Part shown: positions 42,693 through 51,068 of the stretch, one piece after another
Position numbering within the stretch: position 1 is the stretch's first letter
How the letters are laid out: each line of letters begins with the position of its first letter
NCBI GenBank assembly: GCA_035342095.1
Contig: DAOQWL010000004.1
Span: 60,584-124,583, forward strand
Reading direction: 5' to 3'
Length of the DNA stretch: 64,000 bases
Source: PLanc-01 sp035342095
GTDB lineage: Bacteria > Planctomycetota > Phycisphaerae > Sedimentisphaerales > Anaerobacaceae
The notes under the pieces: generated by a model
What the model was told of the DNA's origin: nothing
Database searches by the model: none
What the model saw: only the letters and a program-made list of their open reading frames with translations
Position numbers and translations under genes: made by a program

Positions 42693-43529
42693 ATGGCCAA
42701 GATGAGTGCTTTCGCAGACGAGGTGACGGAGAGTTTTCGCGGACAGGTCGAGTTCTTGGCGAAGGAGAAGGTGGGCTACATCGAGCCGCGATTCATCGAC
42801 AAGAAGAACATCATGGACCTGAACACCGACGAATTGAAGGCTGCGAAGAAGCTCATCAAAGACCACGGTCTGAAGGTCAGTGCGATCGGCTCGCCCATCG
42901 GCAAGGTCAGGCTGGATCAGCACTTCAAGCCGCACCTGGACAAGTTCAAGCACGCGGTGGAGCTGGCCCAGTTCTTCGAGACGCCGTTCATCCGCATGTT
43001 CAGCTACTACGCGCCCGACGGCAAGAACATCGACGACTACCGCAACCAGGTCATGGATCGCATGGTGGCCAAGGTCGAGGTCGTCGAGGGCACTGAGGTC
43101 GTCATGGTCCACGAGAACGAGGCGCACATCTACGGCCACACCGCGGCCAACTGCGTGGACCTCGTCAAGACCATCGACTCGCCCAAGCTGCGTTTGGCCT
43201 ACGACCCCGCCAACTTCGTCTGGGGCGAGCAGATCACGAACAACGTCGAGGTCGCGTGGCCGGTGATGAAACCCTACGTCGTGCACATCCACATCAAGGA
43301 CTGGAAGCTCGGAGCCAAGGACGTTGGCAGCATGCCGGGTGAGGGCGACGGCCAGATCAAGCAGCTTCTGGCCGAGCTGGCTGCGATGAAATACGATGGC
43401 TGTGTGACGATGGAGCCGCACCTGATGGCAGGGGGGCAGTTCGGTGGTTCGACCGGGCCGGAACTGTTCTCCAAGGCCATCGCCGCCGTGCGAAGCATGG
43501 CGAAGGAAGTGGGCCTGAAACTGAATTGA
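42693..43529 (+). CDS. TIM-barrel sugar phosphate isomerase/epimerase
   Basis: A 278-residue cytoplasmic TIM barrel of the AP-endonuclease-2 family. ATG 42693 follows GGGAG; an upstream in-frame ATG has no ribosome site. Metal-site residues are in VVMVHENEAHIYG, LAYDPANFVWG, VHIHIKDWK and CVTMEPHL. The gene is followed by palindromic repeat B and then another Gfo/Idh gene, so the three (with the enolase-superfamily enzyme) may act on one sugar or sugar acid (inference). Confidence 0.9.
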   Translation: MAKMSAFADEVTESFRGQVEFLAKEKVGYIEPRFIDKKNIMDLNTDELKAAKKLIKDHGLKVSAIGSPIGKVRLDQHFKPHLDKFKHAVELAQFFETPFIRMFSYYAPDGKNIDDYRNQVMDRMVAKVEVVEGTEVVMVHENEAHIYGHTAANCVDLVKTIDSPKLRLAYDPANFVWGEQITNNVEVAWPVMKPYVVHIHIKDWKLGAKDVGSMPGEGDGQIKQLLAELAAMKYDGCVTMEPHLMAGGQFGGSTGPELFSKAIAAVRSMAKEVGLKLN

Positions 43530-43531
43530 TA

Positions 43532-43606
43532 GTAGCACGGGCATCTTGCCCGTGGGGCTCGCGGCCGGGACGACCGTGCTACTCATGGGCGAGACGCCCA
43601 TGCTAC
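43532..43606. repeat. Palindromic repeat B, copy 2 (extended)
   Basis: GTAGCACGGGCATCTTGCCC with a near-inverted partner ACCGTGCTAC at 43574-43582, followed by an extra half unit GGGCGAGACGCCCATGCTAC (to 43606). Same family as 33202-33254. Confidence 0.85.
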
Positions 43607-43654
43607 GATACGCCTTGCGGCGTCACTGCGAACAAGACTTGAGGAGTCCAACTG

Positions 43655-44689
43655 ATGAAGACATGGAATTTCGGAGTCGTCGGGGCCGGGCTGATTGCCG
43701 ATTTTCACGCCCGTGCCATCGGCGATATTCCCAACGCAAAATTCGTGGCCTGCTGTGATACGAACGTGTCAAAGGCCGAGGCCCTGGCCAAGAAGTACGG
43801 TGGGCGGGCCTACGCCAGCTTCGACGAGATGCTCAAGGACAAAGCCATCGACATCGTGACCATCGCGACGCCCAGCGGACTGCACATGGAGCCCACCGTC
43901 GCGGCAGCCCACGCGGGCAAGCACGTGATCTGCGAGAAGCCGGTCGAGATCACGCTCCAGCGGATCGACACGATGATCCAGGCCCACGAGAAGGCCGGGA
44001 CTCGATTGGGCGGCATCTTTCCCTATCGTTTCAACGACATGATGGTCCCGCTGCGTCAGGCGATCCAGTCGGGCCGGTTCGGGACCATCACCTATGCGAG
44101 CGTCTACGTCCCCTGGTGGCGGACGGACGCATACTACAAGGACTCCTGGCATGGGACGGTCAAGCTCGACGGGGGCGGGGCCCTCATGAACCAATCCATC
44201 CACATGGTGGACATGCTCTGCGACCTGATGCCGCCCATCGAGTCGGTGCAGGCGTACACCGCGACGCTGGGCCACCAGATCGAGACGGAGGACACCGCGG
44301 TCGCAGCGGTGCGGTACGCCGGCGGCGCCCTGGGCCTGATCTATGGCACGACCGCCTCCTATCCCGGGCAGTTCCGTCGGTTCGAGATCACCGGCACCAG
44401 GGGCACCGTCATCAACGTCGAGAACAGCATTACCGTCTGGCAGTTCGCGGACGAGCGGCCCGAGGACATCGAGGTCCGCAAGCGGTTCATGAAAATCGAG
44501 GGCGGCGGCGGCGTCGCCGACCCTGCGGCCATCACGCACGAAAATCACACCCGCAACTTCAAGGCCTTCCTCGAATCCCTGGAGAAGGGCGAGCGATTCT
44601 GGATCGACGGCGCCGAGGCCCGCAAGGCGGTCGAGGTGATCCTCGCAATCTACCGTTCCGCCAAGGAAGGCAGGCTCGTCAAGCTCTGA
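43655..44689 (+). CDS. Cytoplasmic Gfo/Idh/MocA dehydrogenase
   Basis: A 344-residue enzyme, compact size for the family and with no signal peptide. Rossmann motif VVGAGLIADFHARAI at the N-terminus, CEKPVEITLQ with the catalytic lysine, and GGGALMNQSIHMVDMLCDLM in the substrate domain. GAGG precedes ATG 43655. Best described as a myo-inositol-2-dehydrogenase-like NAD enzyme; substrate unknown. Its end abuts the inverted-repeat element that begins at 44705. Confidence 0.92.
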   Translation: MKTWNFGVVGAGLIADFHARAIGDIPNAKFVACCDTNVSKAEALAKKYGGRAYASFDEMLKDKAIDIVTIATPSGLHMEPTVAAAHAGKHVICEKPVEITLQRIDTMIQAHEKAGTRLGGIFPYRFNDMMVPLRQAIQSGRFGTITYASVYVPWWRTDAYYKDSWHGTVKLDGGGALMNQSIHMVDMLCDLMPPIESVQAYTATLGHQIETEDTAVAAVRYAGGALGLIYGTTASYPGQFRRFEITGTRGTVINVENSITVWQFADERPEDIEVRKRFMKIEGGGGVADPAAITHENHTRNFKAFLESLEKGERFWIDGAEARKAVEVILAIYRSAKEGRLVKL

Positions 44690-44704
44690 CGAGGCTTGAC
44701 GAGC

Positions 44705-45213
44705 AGAAGGTGAGAAGTTGGGAAGGTAAGAAGGTCGGAAGGGCAGAGCTCACAGAGGGATAGGCGTGGAACCCGACAGGAAGAGAAATATCCGGCACTT
44801 CCGCGATCTGGAGGTATACAAGAGGGCGTTCAACATTGCCATGGAGGTGTTTGAAATAACGAAACGCTTTCCGCCTGAGGAGAAGTTCTCCATGGTTGAC
44901 CAGAAGAGGCGAGCGTCCCGTTCAGTCTGTACCAACATCGCCGAGGGCTGGCGAAAGCGGCGCTACGCGGCTGTGTTCAGGAACAAGATGACGGACGCAA
45001 TGCAGGAAGCGTCCGAAACGCAATGCTGGCTGGAGTTCGCCCGTGCGTGTCGGTACATCTCGGACGACGTGTTCTGCCGTCTGGATGCGGAGTACGAAGA
45101 GATCATCACCATGTTGAACGCAATGGAGATGAAGTCCGACAAGTTCTGTTATTGACCGCCGGGATCTGGCCTGTTCTTCCGACCTTCTTACCTTCTGATT
45201 TTCTCACCTTCTA
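44705..45213. mobile_element. Inverted-repeat element carrying a four-helix-bundle gene
   Basis: A 509-bp unit bounded by imperfect inverted repeats of about 38 bases: left arm 44705-44742 (AGAAGGTGAGAAGTTGGGAA then GGTAAGAAGGTCGGAAGG) and right arm 45177-45213, whose reverse complement reads AGAAGGTGAGAAAATCAGAA then GGTAAGAAGGTCGGAAG. The single gene inside fills most of it. The right arm stops at the last codon of the neighbouring epimerase gene (TGA at 45215-45217). A 114-bp version without the gene is at 47647-47760. No transposase is encoded, so any movement would rely on outside enzymes. Confidence 0.7.
44766..45155 (+). CDS. Four-helix-bundle protein (S23 / 23S-rRNA intervening-sequence-like)
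   Basis: A 129-residue all-helical protein of the TIGR02436/S23 family: HFRDLEVYKRAFNIAMEVFEITKRFP at the start, the conserved RRASRSVCTNIAEGWRKR, and ASETQCWLEFARACRYIS. The family is encoded in 23S rRNA intervening sequences, in diversity-generating retroelements (Avd) and as stand-alone genes; some members bind nucleic acid. Here it is stand-alone but enclosed by long inverted repeats, which resembles the stem-forming ends of rRNA intervening sequences. Function is unknown. Confidence 0.88.
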   Translation: MEPDRKRNIRHFRDLEVYKRAFNIAMEVFEITKRFPPEEKFSMVDQKRRASRSVCTNIAEGWRKRRYAAVFRNKMTDAMQEASETQCWLEFARACRYISDDVFCRLDAEYEEIITMLNAMEMKSDKFCY

Positions 45214-45214
45214 T

Positions 45215-46057
45215 TCACATCGCAGCCATGACGCCCCGCGCATAGCCCACGGACTCGGCCAGTCCGGCCAGCGGATCGTCCGCATCCTTCTCGTACTCGA
45301 ACGAGGCGAATCCGGCGTAGCCGATCTTGACGAGGGCCCGTATGACCTTCGGGACATCGATCACGCCGCGACCCATCTCGACGCAGCCGCCCTTGGGATC
45401 GGCGGCCGAGACGTCCTTGAAGTGCACATCGTGGAGCCGATCCGGGAACTGGAGGATGGACTCCGCTGCGTCCAGGCCGGAACGGGTCGTGTGACCGATG
45501 TCGTTGCACAGGCCGATTCGCGGGTCGAGGTCCCTGATCTTCTCGTAGGCGCTGGACGGCAGAGGATAGGTCTTGTCGCCCGGCCCATGGTTGTGGATCG
45601 CGACCTTGATGTCGTACTCCTTGACCTTCTTGTCGACCAGAGGCAGCAGGTCGTGCTGGGGTACGCCGATGATGACGCGCACGCCCGCCGTCTTGGCGTA
45701 ATCGAAAGCCCGACTGACCTCGTCGGCAGTCTTCATGTAGATGACGCCGGCGCCGTAGAGGTCCAGGCCGGCCTGGCGGACCTGCTCGGCCGCCAAGCGG
45801 ATCTGCTCGACGCTGCTGTCGAGCGGCAGGTGCATGTCCTTGAGGGCGATATGCTTGAGGCCGACCCGCCCGGTCAGCTCGATGGTCTTGGCCAGGTCGA
45901 ACTTCCGAAGGGTATAGGAAGCCAGACCCAGCTCGAACTTGGGTTTGGGGGCCGGTGACGACTGGCCGGTCGCCGTGGCGCACCCCACCGTGCAACAGGC
46001 GGCGGCTCCCATCGCTGCGACCTGCAGGAACTCTCTTCTGCTTCGTATCTGCCTCAT
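45215..46057 (-). CDS. Exported TIM-barrel sugar isomerase/epimerase
   Basis: A 280-residue TIM barrel. AAGGAG lies nine bases before ATG 46057, which begins with a twin-arginine-like signal (RSRREFLQVAAMGAAACC) and a possible lipobox (TVGC), so the enzyme may be a Tat-exported lipoprotein. Active-site segments are VAIHNHGPGD, GLCNDIGHTTRSG, DVHFKDVSA and GFASFEYE. The gene is alone on the minus strand between the four-helix-bundle element and a divergent Gfo/Idh gene. Confidence 0.88.
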   Translation of the reverse strand: MRQIRSRREFLQVAAMGAAACCTVGCATATGQSSPAPKPKFELGLASYTLRKFDLAKTIELTGRVGLKHIALKDMHLPLDSSVEQIRLAAEQVRQAGLDLYGAGVIYMKTADEVSRAFDYAKTAGVRVIIGVPQHDLLPLVDKKVKEYDIKVAIHNHGPGDKTYPLPSSAYEKIRDLDPRIGLCNDIGHTTRSGLDAAESILQFPDRLHDVHFKDVSAADPKGGCVEMGRGVIDVPKVIRALVKIGYAGFASFEYEKDADDPLAGLAESVGYARGVMAAM

Positions 46058-46203
46058 GAGCACGATCTCCTTCACAAAAAGCGTTGCAGAACTACCCCGG
46101 CGTCTTTGCGGCACGCGAGAGCGTTATGATACCACAATCCGCGGCGGGGGACAGACGAAACAGCCGTCGGGGATTCAAAGAATGGCAGGAGGGTTTCACT
46201 GCG

Positions 46204-46232
46204 TTGACAGCCGCTCGGCGACGCGATAAGCT
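46204..46232 (+). promoter_or_regulatory. Promoter of the Gfo/Idh gene at 46278
   Basis: Perfect TTGACA (46204-46209), 17-base spacer, TAAGCT (46227-46232), 46 bases before the start codon. A TATACT further down (about 46254) is an alternative -10. Confidence 0.55.
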
Positions 46233-46277
46233 GAAGAACCTGACGAACGCCGTTATACTATTTGTGGGGAGTGCTTT

Positions 46278-47648
46278 ATGAACAGAGCCACACGTGAACA
46301 CGCCGAAGGCAGGTTGTCCCGTCCACACCTGAGTCTGTCCCGTCGAGGCTTTTTACGCGGTTCGGCGGCCGTGGGGGCGGGTCTGGCCCTTCCTGCGATC
46401 GTCCCGGCGTCGGTGTTCGGCGCCGAGGCCCCGAGCGAGCGGATTACCGTCGGCTGCATTGGGGTCGGCCGCATGGGCACGGGCGACCTGACGGAGGCCC
46501 TCGGAATCAAGCAGGTTCAGGTCGTCGCGGTCTGCGACGTGGACAGCAGGCGGGTGGAAGTCGCCCGTAAGAAGGTGGAGTCCTTCTACGCGAACCGAGC
46601 GCCGGCCGGCGAGTATAGGGGCTGTGCCGCGTACGGCGATTTCCGCGAGCTGATCGCCCGCAGCGACATCGACGCGGTGCAGATCTCCACGCCGGACCAC
46701 TGGCATACCATCCCCACCATCGAAGCCGCCAGGGCGGGCAAGGATATCTTTCTGCAGAAGCCCCTGTCCCTCACCATTCGGGAGGGGCGCCTCGTGAGCG
46801 ACACGGTCCGTCGGTACGGGCGGGTTTTTCAGATCGGTAGCCAGCAGCGGTCCGAACGCAAGTTCCGCCAGGGGTGCGAGCTGGTCCGCAACGGTCGAAT
46901 CGGCAAGATCCACACGATCAAGGTGGGTTTCGGTACGGACCCGGGCTGCGAGGTCCGGCCCGAGATGCCGGTCCCGGAGAATCTGAACTACGACCTGTGG
47001 CTGGGACCCGCGCCGTGGGCCCCGTACACGGAGGACCGGGTGCATCCACAGAACAGTATCACCGCCCGGCCGGGCTGGCTTCGCATCAGCGACTACGGCG
47101 CCGGGATGATTACCGGCTGGGGCAGCCACCACCTGGACATCTCCCACTGGGGCATGGGCACCGAGTACACCGGTCCCGTCGAGATCGAGGGCCATGCCGA
47201 ATTCCCGAAGGATGGGCTCTGGGACGTACATGGAGATTTCCGCATCGAGTACACCTACGCGAATGGGGTCAGAATGATCGCGGCGGACGAGAAGGTCCAC
47301 AGGAACGGCATCCGGTTCGAGGGCGACCAGGGCTGGGTCTTCGTCACGCGAGGAGCCATCGACGCGGAGCCCAAGTCGCTCCTGCAGGAGACCATCGGCC
47401 CGGACGAGACGAAGCTCTACGTGAGCGACTATCACAAGGGCAACTTCTACGATTGCGTGAAGTCGCGGGCCGAGACCATCGCGCCGGTCGAGATCGCGCA
47501 TCGTTCTTGCTCGGCGTGCCTGCTGGGCGACATCGCGATGCGGACGGGCCGCAAGCTCAAGTGGGACCCCGCCAAGGAGCAGTTCCTCGGCGACGACGTC
47601 GCCACCGCGATGCTGTCGAGGACGATGCGGGCGCCGTGGACACTATAG
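46278..47648 (+). CDS. Tat-exported Gfo/Idh/MocA dehydrogenase
   Basis: A 456-residue exported dehydrogenase. LSRRGFLRGSAAVGAG is a clear twin-arginine signal. The Rossmann site VGCIGVGRMGTGD, the sequence STPDHWHTIPTIEAARAGKD and QKPLSLTIREG (lysine) follow; GWGSHHLDISHWG belongs to the substrate domain. It belongs to the same subgroup as the gene at 60425 (both share NYDLWLGPAPWAPY). Its stop codon touches the miniature inverted-repeat element at 47647. Confidence 0.93.
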   Translation: MNRATREHAEGRLSRPHLSLSRRGFLRGSAAVGAGLALPAIVPASVFGAEAPSERITVGCIGVGRMGTGDLTEALGIKQVQVVAVCDVDSRRVEVARKKVESFYANRAPAGEYRGCAAYGDFRELIARSDIDAVQISTPDHWHTIPTIEAARAGKDIFLQKPLSLTIREGRLVSDTVRRYGRVFQIGSQQRSERKFRQGCELVRNGRIGKIHTIKVGFGTDPGCEVRPEMPVPENLNYDLWLGPAPWAPYTEDRVHPQNSITARPGWLRISDYGAGMITGWGSHHLDISHWGMGTEYTGPVEIEGHAEFPKDGLWDVHGDFRIEYTYANGVRMIAADEKVHRNGIRFEGDQGWVFVTRGAIDAEPKSLLQETIGPDETKLYVSDYHKGNFYDCVKSRAETIAPVEIAHRSCSACLLGDIAMRTGRKLKWDPAKEQFLGDDVATAMLSRTMRAPWTL

Positions 47649-47760
47649 AAGGTGGGAAGGTGAGAAGATCAGAAGGTCGGAGGGTGGGTCGGGTCGAAGG
47701 TGTGGATGATTGGCAATCAGGCAATCCGACCTTCTCACCTTCTTACCTTCTCACCTTCTC
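47647..47760. repeat. Miniature inverted-repeat relative of the four-helix-bundle element
   Basis: A 114-bp palindromic unit: left arm AGAAGGTGGGAAGGTGAGAA then GATCAGAAGGTCGGAGG (47647-47683), right arm 47726-47759 (reverse complement AGAAGGTGAGAAGGTAAGAA then GGTGAGAAGGTCGG). The arms match those of the 509-bp element at 44705, but the centre has only about 42 bases and no gene. It begins inside the stop codon of the Gfo/Idh gene. Confidence 0.75.
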
Positions 47761-47779
47761 TTTTCATCGGGAGGTACGA

Positions 47780-48706
47780 ATGCGGCTGATGCTGATTGTG
47801 ATGACCATGATGTTGCTGATGCCGGTGTCTCTGTATGGCCAGGACCCCGTCCCCTCCGCCGAGGAGATCGCCAGGATGCGGGCGGCGATGCCTGAGAAGG
47901 CTCGCGTGCAGGCGGAAAAGCCTCGTAAGCTGCTGGTGTTCTCGCGGTCGTGGGGGTACAAGCACACGGCCCGTCCCTACGGCGCCAAGGCTATTGAGAT
48001 CATGGCCCGCCAGACCGGGGCGTTCGAGGCCGTGCTGGCCGAAGAGGACGACAGCCTGTTCGAGCCGGCCAACCTCAAGCAGTTCGATGCAATTGTTCTG
48101 AACAACACCAACGAGGAAATCTTCTTGCCCGAGGATTTCGCCAAGGTCCCCCAGGACCAGCAGGCGAAGGCCCGCCAGCGAGATGAGATGCTCAAGAAGA
48201 GCTTCACTGATTTCGTCCGCGAGGGAGGCGGGCTGGCGGTGATCCATGCAGGCGTCGCGAGCTTCCGCGAGTGGCCCGAGTTTGGGGAAATCGTCGGTGC
48301 TCGATTCGACAACCATCCCTGGGGTTCCGGCTCGACCGTCGTATTGCGGATCGAGGAGCCAGGCCACCCGCTCACCGCGGCATTCAAGGAGCCGTTCTTC
48401 ATTGTGACCGACGAGATCTACCAGGTGACCGTGCCGTATTCGCGCCAGAACCTGCGGGTCCTCGTCACCGTGGACCCCGAGCGGACCTCGACCACGGCGG
48501 CACAGAAGGAACTCATTCACCGCGAGGACGGGGACTTCGCGATGACCTGGGTCAAGAGCTACGGCAAAGGCCGCGTGTTCTACTGCGCCCTGGGCCATGA
48601 GCACGAGCTGTTCTGGAACCCGATCGTCCTCCAGCACTACCTCGACGGCATTCAGTTCGTCCTGGGCGACCTGAAGGCCGATGTGGTGCCAAGTGCAGGG
48701 AAATGA
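47780..48706 (+). CDS. Secreted ThuA-domain protein
   Basis: A 308-residue exported protein. GGGAGG precedes ATG 47780, followed by a signal peptide (LMLIVMTMMLLMPVSLYG). The ThuA (trehalose-utilisation) domain is a class I glutamine amidotransferase-like fold: KLLVFSRSWGYKHTA, FDAIVLNNTNEE, GGGLAVIHAGVASF and FYCALGHEHELF. Family members occur next to DUF1080 and Gfo/Idh genes in Planctomycetes and Bacteroidetes and are linked to 3-keto-sugar metabolism, but the reaction is not settled. Confidence 0.87.
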   Translation: MRLMLIVMTMMLLMPVSLYGQDPVPSAEEIARMRAAMPEKARVQAEKPRKLLVFSRSWGYKHTARPYGAKAIEIMARQTGAFEAVLAEEDDSLFEPANLKQFDAIVLNNTNEEIFLPEDFAKVPQDQQAKARQRDEMLKKSFTDFVREGGGLAVIHAGVASFREWPEFGEIVGARFDNHPWGSGSTVVLRIEEPGHPLTAAFKEPFFIVTDEIYQVTVPYSRQNLRVLVTVDPERTSTTAAQKELIHREDGDFAMTWVKSYGKGRVFYCALGHEHELFWNPIVLQHYLDGIQFVLGDLKADVVPSAGK

Positions 48707-48719
48707 AGAGCCTGATTGC

Positions 48720-48744
48720 CACAGAGGGCACAGAGATCACAGAG
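48720..48744. repeat. CACAGAG direct repeats
   Basis: Three copies of CACAGAG with 2-base spacers just before the next gene. It resembles a dispersed short repeat seen in many bacterial genomes. Confidence 0.5.
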
Positions 48745-48757
48745 TAGGGGAGACCAT

Positions 48758-49933
48758 ATGAAGAAGAAAACCGTGCGGGCCGGGATTGTCGGGGCGGGTT
48801 TCTCCGCCTCGTTCCACTTCGAGGCGATCCACAAGGTCTACGGGACCGATGTCGAGATCAAAGGGGTACATGCTCTCGATGGCGCCCAGGCCTACGGCCA
48901 GAAACGCGGGATCGCGGTCTATGATTCGCTCGAACGACTGCTCGACGATGTCGACGTGATCCACTGCTGCACGACGGCCTCGTCGCACGAGTCGGTCGCC
49001 ATCGCGGCCCTGGAGCGGGACAAGTTCGCCATTGTCGAGAAGCCGCTGACCGGCTTCTTCGGCGACGGTTCCGAGAACTTCAATGGCCAGGGTTTCCCCA
49101 AGGAGACCGCGAGGGACAAGGCGCTGGCCAGCATCGAGCGGATGCTCAAGGCCGAGAGCAAGAGCAAGGGGAATATCCTCTACGCAGAGAACTGGGTCTA
49201 CGCTCCGTCGATCCAGAAGGAGCGCGAGATCATCGAGAAGACCGGCGCCCAGATCCTCTGGATGCACGGCGAGGAAGCGCACTCCGGCTCGCACGCCAGG
49301 ACCTATGCCTACTGGAAGTTCTCCGGCGGCGGCGTCATGATCGGCAAGGGCTGCCACCCGCTGGGCGCGGCGCTGTACCTCAAGCAGGTGGAGGGCAAGG
49401 CCCGCAACGGCAAGCCCATCCGGCCCAAGGCGGTCACCGCCCGCGCGCACGCACTGACGCGGATGCCGGGCTTTCGCGACGAGGGTCATATCCGCTGTGA
49501 CTACTTTGACATCGACGACTTCTCGATGATGCACGTGACGTTCGACGACGGCACGATCGCGACGATCTTCGCGTCGGACATCATCCTGGGCGGGATCCAC
49601 AACTGGCTCGAGGTGGCCGCGAACAACCACCGGACCTTCTGCAACATCAACCCGAACACCGCGATGCAGACATACAACCCGGTCGACGCGAACTTCAAGG
49701 ACGTCTACGTCGTCGAGAAGATCGGGACCAAGCAAGGCTGGACCTGCCCGTCGCCCGACGAGGACTGGTTCACCGGCTATCCGCAGGAGATCGAGTCGTT
49801 CTACCGCGCCGTCGCGTACGGCGAGCCGGTCCAGAGCGACAGTTGCCTGGCTGCCGACTGCATTTCGACAATCTACAGCGCCTACGTCTCCGCGGAGCGC
49901 AAGGGAACCGAGGTCGCGGTTAGGGTGTTTTGA
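48758..49933 (+). CDS. Cytoplasmic Gfo/Idh/MocA dehydrogenase
   Basis: A 391-residue enzyme without a signal peptide; GGGGAGACC precedes ATG 48758. Rossmann motif AGIVGAGFSASFHFEAI, VEKPLTGFFGDG with the lysine, and a long insert NFNGQGFPKETARDKALAS not typical of the family core. GKGCHPLGAALYLKQ holds the substrate-side His. It follows ThuA by 51 bases and probably shares a transcript; its own sugar substrate is unknown. Confidence 0.9.
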   Translation: MKKKTVRAGIVGAGFSASFHFEAIHKVYGTDVEIKGVHALDGAQAYGQKRGIAVYDSLERLLDDVDVIHCCTTASSHESVAIAALERDKFAIVEKPLTGFFGDGSENFNGQGFPKETARDKALASIERMLKAESKSKGNILYAENWVYAPSIQKEREIIEKTGAQILWMHGEEAHSGSHARTYAYWKFSGGGVMIGKGCHPLGAALYLKQVEGKARNGKPIRPKAVTARAHALTRMPGFRDEGHIRCDYFDIDDFSMMHVTFDDGTIATIFASDIILGGIHNWLEVAANNHRTFCNINPNTAMQTYNPVDANFKDVYVVEKIGTKQGWTCPSPDEDWFTGYPQEIESFYRAVAYGEPVQSDSCLAADCISTIYSAYVSAERKGTEVAVRVF

Positions 49934-49950
49934 GCAGGACGGGCGGGTGC

Positions 49951-50022
49951 AGGGTGCGTATCACGCACCATTCTGGCAAGGTAGGTGCTGTCTGAGGGAA
50001 GATGGTGCGTGGTACGCACCCT
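49951..50022. repeat. Palindromic repeat C
   Basis: AGGGTGCGTATCACGCACCA ... TGGTGCGTGGTACGCACCCT: two hairpins (TGCGT/ACGCA) inside an inverted repeat of about 20 bases, 18 bases after one gene and 15 before the next. A common dispersed palindrome type; only one copy in this window. Confidence 0.75.
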
Positions 50023-50036
50023 ACGGGGAATGACTC

Positions 50037-51068
50037 ATGACGAACGAGCAGTGGGAGAAGTTGTTGGCGATCCTGGCCGGCGAAGTGTTCAACCCGATGC
50101 CGGTCGGGTTCATTATCGATAGTCCCTGGCTCCCCGGCTGGTCCGGGATGTCCACGCTGGACTACTACGGCAGCGAGGAGAAGTGGCTGGCGGCCAATCT
50201 CCAGGCGATGCGGCGATTCCCGGACGCCATGTTCCTGCCTGGTTTCTGGTCGGAGTTCGGCATGTGTACGGAACCCTCGGCCTTCGGGACGAAGTGCCGA
50301 TGGGCTCAGGACGAGCTGCCTTTTGCGGAGAAGATCGTCAGGGCGATTGGCGACCTCGCGGCCATCGAGAAGCCGAATCCCCGAACCGACGGGCTGCTCC
50401 CGTTCGTCGTTCGCCGGCTCCAGCTCCAGCGGGGCCGCATTGAGCAGGCGGGCCACACGATTCGCTTCGCCGTCTCTCGCGGGCCGCTCAATATCGCCAC
50501 ATTCCTCATGGGCACGACGGAATTCCTCATGGCGATCCGCACGGACCCGGACGAGATCAAGCGGTTCCTCACGCTCATCACCGAGTTCATCGTCGATTGG
50601 CTGCGATACCAGAAGGAGTGCATCCCGACCATCGAGGGGATCTTCATCCTCGACGACATCGTAGGCTTCCTCGGCGAGCAGGATTTCCGGGAAACGGCGT
50701 TGCCGTACCTCAAGCAGATCTTTGCCTGTCTCGACGTGCCCGTGCGGTTCTTCCACAACGACGCCCAAGGCCTCGTGTGCGCCAGGTTCGTCGACGAGAT
50801 CGGTGTGAACCTGTTCAACTTCAGCTTTGAGCACTCGCTGACCGAGATGAAGCAGCGGACGGGCGGCAAGGTGACCCTCCTGGGCAACATCCCGCCGCGA
50901 GATGTCCTGGCCCAGGGGACCCCGCAAGACGTTGCCGCAAGCGTCGCCGGCATGATGGAACCGCTGACCGACAGGAGCCGAATCCTCCTGTCCTGCGGAG
51001 GCGGGCTTCCCCCCGGCGTCCCCACGGAGAACATCGAAGCGTTCATCGAGGCGGCTCGACGATTGTGA
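50037..51068 (+). CDS. Uroporphyrinogen-decarboxylase-family protein (methyltransferase-like)
   Basis: A 343-residue TIM-barrel protein of the URO-D/MtaA/CmuA superfamily. Segments seen: PVGFIIDSPWLPGW, FLPGFWSEFG, ISRG-type region VSRGPLNIATFLMG, EGIFILDDIVGFLGEQDF, FHNDAQ and LLGNIPPRDVL. The heme-pathway arginines of HemE are not evident, and the size and context point to a methyl-transfer or unknown role. Its TGA overlaps the GTG of the radical SAM gene by four bases, so both work together. The ribosome site is weak (GGGGAA) and lies next to repeat C. Confidence 0.82.
   Translation: MTNEQWEKLLAILAGEVFNPMPVGFIIDSPWLPGWSGMSTLDYYGSEEKWLAANLQAMRRFPDAMFLPGFWSEFGMCTEPSAFGTKCRWAQDELPFAEKIVRAIGDLAAIEKPNPRTDGLLPFVVRRLQLQRGRIEQAGHTIRFAVSRGPLNIATFLMGTTEFLMAIRTDPDEIKRFLTLITEFIVDWLRYQKECIPTIEGIFILDDIVGFLGEQDFRETALPYLKQIFACLDVPVRFFHNDAQGLVCARFVDEIGVNLFNFSFEHSLTEMKQRTGGKVTLLGNIPPRDVLAQGTPQDVAASVAGMMEPLTDRSRILLSCGGGLPPGVPTENIEAFIEAARRL

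Noticed and set aside
50037..51068. Call as HemE, uroporphyrinogen decarboxylase of heme synthesis
   Set aside because: The N-terminal arginine-rich HemE signature is absent and the partner gene is a B12-binding radical SAM protein, so a URO-D-like methyltransferase role is more likely.
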